Below the pieces are notes generated by a model. The model had not been told where the DNA came from. It was given only the letters and a program-made list of their open reading frames with translations, and searched no databases. This document shows positions 25,961-34,177 of a stretch of DNA of 64,000 nucleotides, in pieces (positions within the stretch are counted from its first letter, which is position 1; every line of letters begins with the position of its first letter). The position numbers were made by a program, and so were the translations under genes. The DNA is from CAWCWN01 sp963799245 (GTDB lineage Bacteria > Chloroflexota > Ktedonobacteria > Ktedonobacterales > Ktedonobacteraceae). The stretch lies in contig CAWCWN010000006.1 in NCBI GenBank assembly GCA_963799245.1, forward strand, positions 310,001-374,000, read 5' to 3'.

Positions 25961-26170
25961 TTATCTGCGCCGTGGCTGGCGCGTAAAGGGCTCTCTATGG
26001 CTGGTGAGGCCTATTTCGATCTCGGTGCCTGCCTGGGCGGCAAGGATGTCGCAGACCTTGAGCGCGAGCTCCCAGGTGACGGCATAGGTCTCAAGTGGCT
26101 TACCGGAAGGTGAGTTCGCAATAATGCGGTAGCGAGCGTTTGTATATGCGGGATGCTGCAGCGTTTTCAA
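25961..26170 (-). CDS. Small hypothetical protein, 69 aa
   Basis: A short alpha/beta protein: YRIIANSPSGKPLETYAVTW, then ELALKVCDILAAQAGTEIEI. The start is TTG at 26170 with AAAGGAGCG at good distance. The pattern fits a tiny single-domain protein, but no family is recognised. Confidence 0.5.
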   Translation of the reverse strand: MKTLQHPAYTNARYRIIANSPSGKPLETYAVTWELALKVCDILAAQAGTEIEIGLTSHREPFTRQPRRR

Positions 26171-26447
26171 ACGAGTACCGCTCCTTTCTCGTACCCCTAG
26201 TCGCTCCCCTAATTAGAAAGACGTTTTTCAATACTAGAAAGACGAGTTTTCGCGCGCGCTATCAATTGTGAGACGCTTCGAGGTTGCGTAGTCTGTCAGC
26301 GCATGACGCAAAACTTCTCCATGCTGCAAGCATATATGTTTGCGAGGAAAAGAACAAGTGTTTTGAACTTATGTGCTAAAACTTACGCGGAAAAGACTCA
26401 GACGCGGCGCACGCATCTGAGCAAGCCTGGTGGTGCGCTAATGCGCT
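26171..26447. other. Intergenic region, nothing recognised
   Basis: About 280 bases with two short near-copies of AGAAAGACG (26215 and 26243). No other structure noted. Confidence 0.35.
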
Positions 26448-27212
26448 TTAGATCTCTACGTCCGCGATGGAAGGGCGGATCCAGGTAGGGCGATAGGGGA
26501 AGCGCTCCACCTGTTCGCTTGTGGTGACTCCGCTGAGTACAAGAACTGTGCGCAGGCCGCTTTCGATCCCGGCGATGATGTCAGTATCCATGCGATCGCC
26601 GATCATTACAGAGTCTTCGGAATGAGCGTTCAAGGTGTTCAGGGCCGTGCGCATCATCAGCGGATTGGGTTTGCCGATGATATAAGGCTTGACGCCCGTG
26701 GCGGCGCTGATCAGGGCAGAAACGGCGCCTGTCGCGGGAACGATCCCACCCTCACCAGGCCCCATGACATCCGGATTCGTGGCGATGAAACGCGCACCGC
26801 CCATCACAAAGCGAATGGCGCGCGTAATGCGTTCGAAGCTATACGTGGTCGTCTCCCCCAGCACTACATATTCCGGATCCTGATCGGTCTGGATGTAGCC
26901 GAGATCATGGAGCGCCGTTGTCAGCCCGGATTCTCCAATGACGAAAGCCCGCCCGCCCGGCCGCTGCGAGTGCAGGAACTGCGCCGTCGCCAGGGCGGAG
27001 GTGAAGATCGCCTCGGGTGGTACGTCCAGGCCCAGAAAGTGCAGGCGCATCTGCAGGTCGCGGGGCGTGTACAGCGAGTTATTGGTAAGAATCAAAAAAG
27101 GAATATCACGCGCGCGCAGGCTCTGGACAAACTTCGCGGCCCCTGGCAACAGGGTCGAGCCCCAGACGAGAACGCCGTCCATGTCCGTCAAGTAATTCTT
27201 AATGCTGTCCAT
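26448..27212 (-). CDS. HAD-IIA phosphatase, NagD-like
   Basis: A 254-residue haloacid-dehalogenase-type sugar or nucleotide phosphatase of the NagD/p-nitrophenylphosphatase branch. Motif I is TDMDGVLVWG (nucleophile and acid aspartates), motif II ILTNNSLYT, motif III GKPNPLMMRTAL and motif IV MIGDRMDTDIIAGIESG. The C2 cap lies between motifs II and III. Cytoplasmic. It stands between the GH65 phosphorylase and mgsA on the same strand, all sugar-phosphate enzymes, but a hairpin separates it from mgsA. Confidence 0.9.
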   Translation of the reverse strand: MDSIKNYLTDMDGVLVWGSTLLPGAAKFVQSLRARDIPFLILTNNSLYTPRDLQMRLHFLGLDVPPEAIFTSALATAQFLHSQRPGGRAFVIGESGLTTALHDLGYIQTDQDPEYVVLGETTTYSFERITRAIRFVMGGARFIATNPDVMGPGEGGIVPATGAVSALISAATGVKPYIIGKPNPLMMRTALNTLNAHSEDSVMIGDRMDTDIIAGIESGLRTVLVLSGVTTSEQVERFPYRPTWIRPSIADVEI

Positions 27213-27310
27213 TTAACCTCCTCTGTGACTCTCACATTGCTCATGCCCATGTACATTCAGCTGCTAGTAGCTATTCCAGAAGTACACATCCGATTGCCAG
27301 GAAACAGCAA

Positions 27311-27341
27311 CGTAGCGCTACACACAGCATGTAGCGCTACG
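27311..27341. terminator. Perfect 11-bp hairpin at the mgsA 3' end
   Basis: CGTAGCGCTAC and GTAGCGCTACG enclose a 9-nt loop. It lies 8 bases beyond the mgsA stop and before the HAD gene, both on the minus strand. A weak U-tract (TTGCTGTTT) follows on that strand. Confidence 0.65.
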
Positions 27342-27788
27342 AGCAATTTTATAACTTTATGACTTCTTCACTACTCATCCGCTCTTCCGCCTTATCCTGA
27401 TCCATGCGCTCATTATACGCCTGGTAGTCAGGTGAGAAACGCTGGTATGTACTCGAAAGGAGGGGAGAGGAGATTATATAGTCGGCGGAAGCACGGTTAC
27501 AGGCAACGGGAATATTCCATACCGCGGCCAGTCGTAAGAGAGCTCGCACATCAGCCTCGTGTGGCTGCAGGCTGAGAGGATCCCAGAAGAAGATCAGGAC
27601 ATCGACCTCTCCCTTCGCGATCATCGCCCCGATCTGTTGATCTCTGCCCAGAGGACCGCTCCGTAGCTTATGTATCGGGATTGCGAGTGCCTTTTCCAGA
27701 ATCTTACCCGTGGTCCCCGTCGCATAGAGTTCGTGCGGACCCAGGAGATGTTTATTATAGCGTGACCATGCGAGCAGGTCAATTTTTT

Positions 27789-29494
27789 GCTGAGTGGCAA
27801 ACTTCACGTGAGCAGTTGAGCTTCCAGAGTCGCGAGATAGGCGGCCGGATCTTTGCGGAAGCGGAACTGCTGCCTGCGACATTCCTCCCGCTGCTGCAAT
27901 TGCGCACGCAGGTTGCGCCACTGGAGACAGTCCCTGGGTCGGAGATCCTCAGCCGAGAAGATCTGCTGCTTGCTGGTGACAGTCGCAATGACGCGCACCG
28001 AGCCACGGACCACCACCCCAGGAATAGCTCCACGTCGGCCCGTCGCGCGCCGCTCATGAACGCGTGCCACCCCGAAGCACTCTTCTAATGCATTGTTGGT
28101 ACACGGTAAGCCCTCGACGTCGTAGCACTGGAAGAGACCAGGAGCGAAGTTGTGGGTAATCTGACAAAAGTGCTCGATGGTTTCCCCGAGCGATCCCAGG
28201 TCGGCTTGCTGCTCCTGCATCTGCTCCACGAAAGCCAGGTAGCTTGCACGAACCTGTGCCCCGGGGTGCTGCGGCTCGTTGGCCAGGATCTGAGCCGCCT
28301 GACGCACCTGGCGGGAGGCTATCTGCAACGGTGGCCAGAAGGGGGCAGTCGCCTGGAGCCCTTTGCTCAGCAGCTGGTGTAACTGCTTTAAAGCCGGGGA
28401 TAACCTTTTTTTTCCTGCACGCGCGCAATGGAGTCGCTGATCTGGGTCACACGCTCGTACAAGCGCAGACCTGGCGCATCCAAGGGAGAGCGTCCATCAT
28501 CGGTCAAAGACGCGCGTACGGCCAGACAATACCCCCGGCTCGCTTCGTTTTCGGGCGTGGGGCGCTCTTCCAAGGCGCGCTCAATGGGCCGCACCCCGCG
28601 CAGCTGCTTCTTCAATTGCGTTTTGGCATGCCGATCAGCGTCGTAGAGGGGCTTGGTGGCATCCTTGAGATAGTGAAACTGACAGAGCTGATGGGGTACC
28701 TTGGGAAAGACAAAGGCCACCGCACTGCCGATGGTCTCTTCGCCATCCGAGATCACCCCTGTGACCGGCACCTCCAATTGCTCCAGCAGGTGCTTGACTT
28801 CCTGCAACAACGCGGTCAAATCACCCTGCGTACTGCTGAGCAACGGGCGCGCTAAGAGGATTTCTGCGGAGCGGCAGTCGCGGACCACCCAGAGCACCTC
28901 ATGCCCCACATCCGGCTGTAACCCATCGAGGGCCAGGATCACGTGCCCTTGCTTCTGAAGCCGTGCCTTGATCCGCTCGTGATCAGTGATCCGCAAGGCC
29001 ACCAGTTCTTCATAGCGGTGCATCAAATGGGTGACACTGCGCAGCGCAATGTTGACGCCACGGGCCAGCAGAGCCTGATGCATTTCGGGCACACTGCGAT
29101 GTTCCCGAAAACGCCATTGGCCAATCAAAGCAATGACATCCAGCCCAAACTCGCCATGTGGCAGTGCCCAACCGCCTTCTTCTTCGGGACGCTGGCGGCG
29201 ATGATAATTGGGACAGTCCGACTGGACGCATTGGTGGATCACCAGGGTCAAGTGCCACTGGCCGGACAAGGTGATCACGTCGCGATGGCCGTGATAGGCC
29301 ACCCACAGGGGTTGACCACACTGCTCACACTGCTCCTTGAGTGGAGTTAACGTCATTTCTTGCGTCGCTATGGGACGCGGGGTTCGTCGAGCCATGTTCT
29401 TTCTCCTGTTGAGATTTCCTCTTGCTCGTGTGCTTTTCTCCCTTCTTCTCTTTTCAGACTACACCCGCCTTCAAGCCGAGTTTACCATTCAGCC
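27789..29494 (-). mobile_element. Complete insertion sequence, about 1.7 kb, in mgsA
   Basis: Left end GCTGAGTGGCAAAC at 27789. The right end, read inward on the minus strand, is GCTGAATGGTAAACTCGG. ATTTTTT lies on both sides (27782-27788 and 29495-29501), consistent with a 7-bp or slightly longer target duplication in the A-tract of mgsA. One transposase is inside, read across two frames. I cannot name the IS family safely. Confidence 0.85.
27804..29395 (-). CDS. DDE transposase in two frames joined at an A8 tract
   Basis: The first frame (29395-28388, 335 aa) has an N-terminal zinc-type motif (CEQCGQ ... CVQSDCPNYH), the first catalytic aspartate in LALDGLQPD, the second in VISDGEETIG and a QLCQFHYLK motif recalling MULE/ISL3-like transposases. 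Near its end lie eight A (28406-28413 on the complement). A -1 slip on GAA AAA AAA G continues into a second frame reading QIASRQVRQAAQIL, then TNNALEECFG with the probable catalytic glutamate, ending at 27804. Neither frame alone has all three acids, so about 530 residues made by slippage would be the active form. Confidence 0.82.
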
Positions 29495-29501
29495 ATTTTT
29501 T

Positions 29502-29638
29502 GCTGAATGGCAAACTGTCCTTGAGCAAGCGTGGTGGAAGCTCGGCAAGAGCAGTAACCAGATTTGCGGAAAACGTCTCTTCATGCGCAGGCTTCTTGTT
29601 GAGCTAAATTCATTCTCAAGCCGAGATTGCCATTCAGC
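29502..29638. mobile_element. 137-bp non-autonomous relative (MITE) of the neighbouring IS
   Basis: The ends GCTGAATGGCAA (29502) and TTGCCATTCAGC (29638) are perfect inverted repeats. The right 28 bases match the right end of the adjacent IS at 24 positions. It is flanked by ATTTTTT at 29495-29501 and 29639-29645, the latter running on into the native mgsA A-tract. No coding capacity. Confidence 0.85.
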
Positions 29639-29772
29639 ATTTTTTTAGCATCGTGTGCGACAAGAACGACATTTTTTCTAGCATTCATTGTATCTCACTC
29701 CTGCTACGTTCAGTGTATTCAACGGTATTACGTTTCATCTTTATCATTCGAAGGCAGTTCGTCTCACTACCT

Positions 29773-29865
29773 TTACATTAAGAAGGCGGCCTGTTCGGCC
29801 GTCATTTGAACCTCGCGCACCATGCCGTCGCGATCGACGATCCTGACGTTTCTGCGCTTTTTCAT
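29773..29865 (-). CDS. 30-residue protein upstream of mgsA
   Basis: A 30-codon gene with a textbook ribosome site (CAGGAGGAGTTGATC then ATG) and start MKKRRNVRIVDRDGM. The body continues VREVQMTAEQAAFL and ends in M-stop. The first half is strongly basic, the second half acidic and helical. It sits 85 bp before the mgsA start, same strand, behind a strong promoter (29961-29990). It probably shares a transcript with mgsA. No family recognised. It could be a short regulatory peptide, an RNA-binding protein, or a short member of a larger unannotated family. Confidence 0.7.
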   Translation of the reverse strand: MKKRRNVRIVDRDGMVREVQMTAEQAAFLM

Positions 29866-29960
29866 GATCAACTCCTCCTGAGTTTGAATGTTTGAGATGA
29901 TGATTTGCCAGATTATTCCATTGACAACGGGCCATCCATGCAAAATACTGCACTAACGCG

Positions 29961-29990
29961 ATTATATCACGTAGTTTCGTGCAATGTCAA
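29961..29990 (-). promoter_or_regulatory. Sigma-70-type promoter for the 30-aa gene and mgsA
   Basis: On the minus strand TTGACA (29990-29985), an 18-bp spacer, then TATAAT (29966-29961): both boxes are perfect consensus. TGTCAATGGA here and TCCATTGACA at 29917-29926 are inverted copies about 60 bp apart in the DeoR/smORF divergent region, a candidate operator pair for the DeoR protein. Confidence 0.8.
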
Positions 29991-30023
29991 TGGATAACGT
30001 GCAAATACAAGGATAATAATGCA

Positions 30024-30779
30024 ATGATGACAGAAGAACGACGACGTTCGATTGTCCAGACACTACAGCGCGAAGGCAAGGTGCTGGCGTCAGAACTGAG
30101 TAAAAACTTGAACGTTTCTGAAGATACAATCCGGCGTGACCTGCGCGAGCTGGCTGCTTCAGGCATGCTCCAGCGCGTACACGGGGGGGCGCTGCCGCGC
30201 TCGCCTGTCGCTGCCCGTTTCACGGAGCGCCAGCAGCAGATGCCTGAGACCAAGTCGGCCATCGCCAGGGCGGCTGTCAGCCTTATTCGCCCGGGCCAGG
30301 TGATCATCCTAGATGGTGGCACTACGCTCTTACAGGTGGCGCAGAACCTGCCGCCAGACCTGCGTGCCACCGTAATTACGCACAGCCCGCCGATCGCGCT
30401 GGTCCTGGCGGAATATCCTGAGATCGAGGTCATCCAGATCGGGGGGAGACTCTCCAAAAAAGAATTGATAACCGTTGGTGCGGTGACCGTCGAGACCTTT
30501 CGTGACATTCGGGCCGATATCTGCTTTCTGGGGATAAGCAGTTTGCATCCTGATGTCGGGATAAGTACGCTTGACCTGGAGGAGGCCTATGTCAAGCGCG
30601 CCATGATTGCGAGTGCGGCGGAGGTGGTGGCGCTCACCTCTGCCGACAAGTTAGGCACGGCTTCGCCTTACATCGTCGGACCTCTCAGCGACCTGACGTA
30701 CCTGGTGACTGAACGCTCGCTGCCTGACAGTATGCTTGAGCCTTACCGGCGCGCGGGCATCACGATCATGTGCGCCTGA
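30024..30779 (+). CDS. DeoR-family transcriptional repressor
   Basis: A 251-residue regulator. The N-terminal helix-turn-helix reads ERRRSIVQTLQREGK, VLASELSKNLNVSEDTIRRD with LRELAASGMLQRVHGGA, the DeoR signature. The C-terminal sugar-phosphate-binding domain has ILDGGTTLLQVAQNLP and RADICFLGISSLHPDVGIS. Such proteins usually sense a phosphorylated sugar. It is divergent from the 30-aa gene and mgsA, so regulation of triose-phosphate overflow is plausible but unproven. Start at the first of two adjacent ATGs; the frame extends upstream without a better site. Confidence 0.9.
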   Translation: MMTEERRRSIVQTLQREGKVLASELSKNLNVSEDTIRRDLRELAASGMLQRVHGGALPRSPVAARFTERQQQMPETKSAIARAAVSLIRPGQVIILDGGTTLLQVAQNLPPDLRATVITHSPPIALVLAEYPEIEVIQIGGRLSKKELITVGAVTVETFRDIRADICFLGISSLHPDVGISTLDLEEAYVKRAMIASAAEVVALTSADKLGTASPYIVGPLSDLTYLVTERSLPDSMLEPYRRAGITIMCA

Positions 30780-30821
30780 GGTCCATCTAACGCCGCGTCG
30801 TCCACGCCTTTTTGCCGCCAC

Positions 30822-30865
30822 GTGGAAAGGCCCGTGTGATCTTTGGGCCACACGGGCCTTTCCAC
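30822..30865. terminator. 17-bp perfect hairpin after the DeoR gene
   Basis: GTGGAAAGGCCCGTGTG (30822-30838) pairs fully with CACACGGGCCTTTCCAC (30849-30865) around a 10-nt loop. There is no U-tract, so it may be a bidirectional barrier or an mRNA-stabilising hairpin rather than a classic terminator. Confidence 0.7.
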
Positions 30866-31207
30866 ATTAGCTACCCCTTACAGGCATTGACAGCGCATAA
30901 TTTACCAATTATACTTTCAACGGACATCCAATCCATGAGGTAATTTTTGGCATAGTTTCTCCACCCGGCTCTTTCTTCCCGGCGTTTTTTAGCGTTGGCC
31001 TCTATATTTTGCGGCTCACTCCAGTTGTTCGGAGCGCGTATCTGGCCTGCCGCCGTGCGCTTCAGCGTGTGGGTGGATGGGCTCTCCGTGCCACAGGGAA
31101 TGTGACGTTTAGAGCAATACTATCCATCAACGAAAAAGATCAGCTTGCGCGTTTAAAAGACAGAATTGATACCAGCAGTGCAGTGTAAGCGTTAGAAGGA
31201 GGATGCA
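30866..31207. other. Intergenic region, nothing recognised
   Basis: About 340 bases between the hairpin and the hydrolase gene. It probably includes the hydrolase promoter; no coding frame with resemblance was seen. Confidence 0.4.
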
Positions 31208-32098
31208 ATGGACTATCGTGTTGTGTGGGTACATGGGATCGGCCCTACCGTAGCCGGATATTCGAACAGCTGGACCTCGGTCTATGACACCTTCCTGGGC
31301 TTGCCCAGGACTGACTTTAGCGAGGTTTTGTGGTCCGATGTCTACAGTTCTACCTCGAGCGTGGTCAACCTGGGAACGAACAGGGTCTCATTGCCGCCAT
31401 CTACACAGGAGCAGTTAGCCGAGGCCCAGGTTCGCCGGGTCTTGACAACCCTGTTGCTTGCGCGCGCGAGCGCGCAGGCGCCAGGCCTGGCGCTGGTCGG
31501 CGAATGGGCCCAGGTTACGAACAGGGCGGCAACTGACCAGGTGGCGCTTCCCGCCTGGGTGATAAATCCGGACGCGTATGTCGGTGAATTCGTGAAGTAC
31601 CTGGTGAATAATGATGTGCGCGCCGCGGTCAAGGAGAAGATGAAGCAACAGCTGCGCCCGCTGGCGGCAAGCGGCTGCAACAGCACTGTTATCTCTCACA
31701 GCTGGGGCACCGTAGTAGCATATGAGAGCCTGCTCGACCTGGAAAGAGAAGAGCCAGCGTTTCGGCTCGCTCATCTGTTCACTCTTGGCAGCCCCCTCTG
31801 GCTCGTGCACTACCTGCTCGAAGACACTTCCGGACGCAAACCGCACAATGTGGCGAACTGGGTGAACGTTCACGCGCAGGGCGACATCATCGGCGCCGGG
31901 CTGACACCAGCCTTCCAGGTAGATGCGGACTATGCGGTGCCGGGCTTTGGCACAGGCAATCAGCACGACAGCTACTTTGTAGCTGGCAATGTTGCGGTTG
32001 AGCGCGACATCGTCGCGGCAGTTATTCTGGGCAAGCCTGTTGAGTCCGGTAGTCGGGCGGCTGTCCTGGTCCCAACAACGCCGGCGGCTACGAACTAA
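31208..32098 (+). CDS. Alpha/beta-hydrolase-fold protein
   Basis: A 296-residue protein with the oxyanion strand VVWVHGIGPT at the start and a nucleophile elbow VISHSWGTVVAYE (S as nucleophile, G-x-S-x-G relaxed to H-x-W-G). The late segments HAQGDIIGAG and GNQHDSYFV would supply the acid and histidine. No signal peptide, so cytoplasmic. It resembles lipase/esterase-like proteins of unknown substrate. GAAGGAGGATGCA precedes the ATG. The first 20 residues fit directly into the fold, so the start is secure. Confidence 0.8.
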   Translation: MDYRVVWVHGIGPTVAGYSNSWTSVYDTFLGLPRTDFSEVLWSDVYSSTSSVVNLGTNRVSLPPSTQEQLAEAQVRRVLTTLLLARASAQAPGLALVGEWAQVTNRAATDQVALPAWVINPDAYVGEFVKYLVNNDVRAAVKEKMKQQLRPLAASGCNSTVISHSWGTVVAYESLLDLEREEPAFRLAHLFTLGSPLWLVHYLLEDTSGRKPHNVANWVNVHAQGDIIGAGLTPAFQVDADYAVPGFGTGNQHDSYFVAGNVAVERDIVAAVILGKPVESGSRAAVLVPTTPAATN

Positions 32099-32135
32099 CG
32101 TATGCTGAGGTGTGGGCGCCTGTCGCAGTGCTGCG

Positions 32136-32409
32136 TTACAGAGCAGCGTACAGAATCAGCTCATCGGGCGTGTGGCGCTGCTCAACCTGTCCGGCGAAAC
32201 GCAGGTACTCCATCCAGGTGGGCCAGGACTTCGGCCACAGCCATACGCCTGGCCTCGCTATTGCGCAGGCGCTGCCAGAAGAGCTGCGCGGTGAGTTCGG
32301 CGGCATCCTGCGGCCTCTGCGCGAGTAGCGTTAAAATCTGCTGCAGGCGCTCGTCGTGGTGCTCGGCGCTGTGTGGGCAAGTGCGAGACGTGCTCGAAAC
32401 CACATCCAC
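32136..32409 (-). pseudogene. Metallo-beta-lactamase-fold hydrolase, C-terminal remnant
   Basis: In one frame EHHDERLQQILTLLAQRPQD continues with FWQRLRNSEARRMAVAEVLA, the winged-helix tail found after MBL domains. After AHLD an indel moves the reading to YLRFAGQVEQRH then TPDELILYAAL and a stop at 32136. The metal-binding part is missing upstream. Confidence 0.6.
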
Positions 32410-32487
32410 GCGCCGGCCCAGCAGAGAATAAGCTATCTGATCTACTATCTCGCTTCTCTTTTCTGTTGCAGGGCGGCGCTTGTCAGC

Positions 32488-33099
32488 TTACTTTATACGA
32501 ATGACGCGCACGCGCTCAAGATCGCCTAATAGTTCGTAGATCTCGCTGCCCCTTTTTCTCATGAGCCGGACTAAATCAACGATGGAGCGACGTCCATCAA
32601 CGAGGTAGAACAGCTGGCAATGGGTGCGTGAAAGTCCATACTGCTCGATCAGGCGTACTCCCTCATCAAGTGGTCGTGTAGGGTAAGGCGCCGAAAACGT
32701 GGGTACGCCAGCCCAGCGATTTTCCTCCATGAGGGAGGGGGGCAGCGGCGCCTGCGGCGTGGTCCTGAGTGGATTTGGCGTGAGCGGTGCATGTCCATTC
32801 GTCGCCGCAGCTCTGCCCTGTGCGGATTGAGGTGCCTGATTTGCCTGCACGCCATCCCCGGCCGGCACAAAAACGCAGTGGCAGCTCTCCCAGGTGCTCA
32901 GCCAGTTTAAAGCCTCCGCGCCGCGCCGCCGACCGGCCCTGGCCTGTGAGACCTGCCCATTGGCAAAGACGATACTGCCTTCCTCAAGTAAGACTCCTTC
33001 TCCACGTCTGGCGGTCAGCACACCGCTTCCTCGTCCACATTGGACCGCGGAAATGACGTGCACCAGGCGCGCGGTCGTCGTTTCTGATATCCACTCCAA
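32488..33099 (-). CDS. DUF4388 (PATAN-like) domain protein
   Basis: A 203-residue protein. The N-terminal domain (about 1-75) reads SGVLTARRGEGVLLEEGSIV and FANGQVSQARAGRRRGAEAL, the pattern of DUF4388 domains used in two-component and gliding regulators. A proline-rich linker follows, and a C-terminal helical part has YLVDGRRSIVDLVRLMRK, which resembles a second winged-helix-like module. No membrane segments. The exact role is unknown; family members are often regulatory adaptors. Confidence 0.75.
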   Translation of the reverse strand: MEWISETTTARLVHVISAVQCGRGSGVLTARRGEGVLLEEGSIVFANGQVSQARAGRRRGAEALNWLSTWESCHCVFVPAGDGVQANQAPQSAQGRAAATNGHAPLTPNPLRTTPQAPLPPSLMEENRWAGVPTFSAPYPTRPLDEGVRLIEQYGLSRTHCQLFYLVDGRRSIVDLVRLMRKRGSEIYELLGDLERVRVIRIK

Positions 33100-33551
33100 G
33101 CAGGGACCAGTCCTTCCTTTTCTCCCACACGCGAGATCAGCAGTTCCCTGTTAGCCGAGCTGTCTGTCAATGTTCGTGTGAAGGACGTACGTTGTGACGT
33201 ACCTGCGAGCATCGAACTCCATACTCGTTAAAGAAGCATCAAAACATAGTAGAAGTATAAAATAGTAGCAAATTCATTCACAAAGTGAATATACTCTACC
33301 GTGGACAACTCGGCAAAAAGGGTACATGTTTTAGCCTATTTGGGCTAGTATCATTGTTGAGTTAAAAATCACCTGTGATGGTGGATCTGGTTGTGCAACC
33401 AGGGATGTGTATGACCGTATATGTTACAGAATGGATTTTATGATGCCGTCGCCCGAAATCGTTCGCTGTTGAGCATAAATCTAGAGATAGATAGTTGATG
33501 CACGAGCGTGTGAATGAAACACCGTCTTGTACATACCAAGGAGCCTATACG
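33100..33551. other. AT-rich divergent intergenic region
   Basis: About 450 bases between the DUF4388 gene and the membrane-protein gene, noticeably AT-rich (33235-33300). It contains the small inverted repeat TAGCC-TATTT-GGGCTA near 33334 and a GATAGATAG tract at about 33484. Promoters of both neighbours are expected here. Confidence 0.45.
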
Positions 33552-34010
33552 ATGTGGAATCAACCCTATCAACGCAGGGGAATTAGATTTTTCCCTCATA
33601 TCATTCCCATTGGATTTCCGCTGATCTTTCCGATCGGCTTTGGCCTGGTCATTGGACTGTTCCATTGGCTCTTCCCACTCATAGGGTTATTGCTACTCAT
33701 TGGCCTGGCCTTTTTTATCGTCAAATCGATTACCCAGGGGAGCTCCACGGCCGCGTGGAATTCGATGAAGAGTAAGGGTGGCCAGTGGTCGCAGCGCTTT
33801 ACCTCGCAGGGCCAGCAGTCGCCTTACTACCAGCCTGGTGCTAACCCCTACTACCAGCCGTCGGCGGGTCAGGAGCAGCCCGCTCAGCCGTACGGGCAGG
33901 GCTACCAACCAGGGCAAGATCCAACCTGTAGCCCGGCGGCTCAGCCCGCTGAAGCCGAGCAGCCGCGCGCACACTATCCGGGGCAGATGCCGCCCATGCA
34001 GCAGCAATAA
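33552..34010 (+). CDS. Small membrane protein with Pro/Gln/Tyr-rich tail
   Basis: 152 residues from the ATG at 33552 (CAAGGAGCC upstream). There is a short basic start (WNQPYQRRGIRFF), then two adjacent hydrophobic segments (IIPIGFPLIFPIGFGLVIGL and LFPLIGLLLLIGLAFFIVKS). A low-complexity cytoplasmic or surface tail has repeated YYQPGANPYYQPSAG units. The architecture is common in Chloroflexota genomes but has no assigned function. A strong terminator follows. Confidence 0.75.
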   Translation: MWNQPYQRRGIRFFPHIIPIGFPLIFPIGFGLVIGLFHWLFPLIGLLLLIGLAFFIVKSITQGSSTAAWNSMKSKGGQWSQRFTSQGQQSPYYQPGANPYYQPSAGQEQPAQPYGQGYQPGQDPTCSPAAQPAEAEQPRAHYPGQMPPMQQQ

Positions 34011-34022
34011 GCAGGCATCTCC

Positions 34023-34058
34023 GCTGGCCGACATAAACAGTCGGCCAGCATTTTTTTT
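34023..34058 (+). terminator. Rho-independent terminator
   Basis: GCTGGCCGAC (34023-34032), loop ATAAACA, GTCGGCCAGC (34040-34049), then A and eight T. Perfect 10-bp stem. Confidence 0.93.
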
Positions 34059-34177
34059 GGGGAGAATGGAGGTCTCACGCCAAACAGTGCTCTATGCCGG
34101 GTGAGCGCGATACCCCAGCGCGCGTGCCGTCCAAAATCGTTCGTTTGCACGTGTGAACCGCGCAGGCGCGAGGGACT

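Larger units (their letters stand above)
27349..29688 (-). pseudogene. mgsA: Methylglyoxal synthase gene split by an IS and a MITE
   Basis: The 3' part (27349-27781) encodes KIDLLAWSRYNKHLL, GTTGKILE, HKLRSGPLGRDQQIGAMIA and FFWDPLSLQPHEADV, all MgsA landmarks, including the phosphate-binding GTTG and the catalytic aspartate region GDVD/EVDVLIFF. The first codons lie 1.85 kb away at 29647-29688: VVLVAHDAKK. Removing the insertions restores GAT GCT AAA AAA ATT GAC, that is DAKKIDLLAW, as expected for MgsA. The start ATG at 29688 has AGGAGTGAG upstream. The enzyme turns dihydroxyacetone phosphate into methylglyoxal; this copy is broken. Confidence 0.92.

Noticed and set aside
26622..27362. 246-codon plus-strand frame
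   Set aside because: Opposite the HAD phosphatase gene, whose four motifs are complete; no motif in the plus frame.
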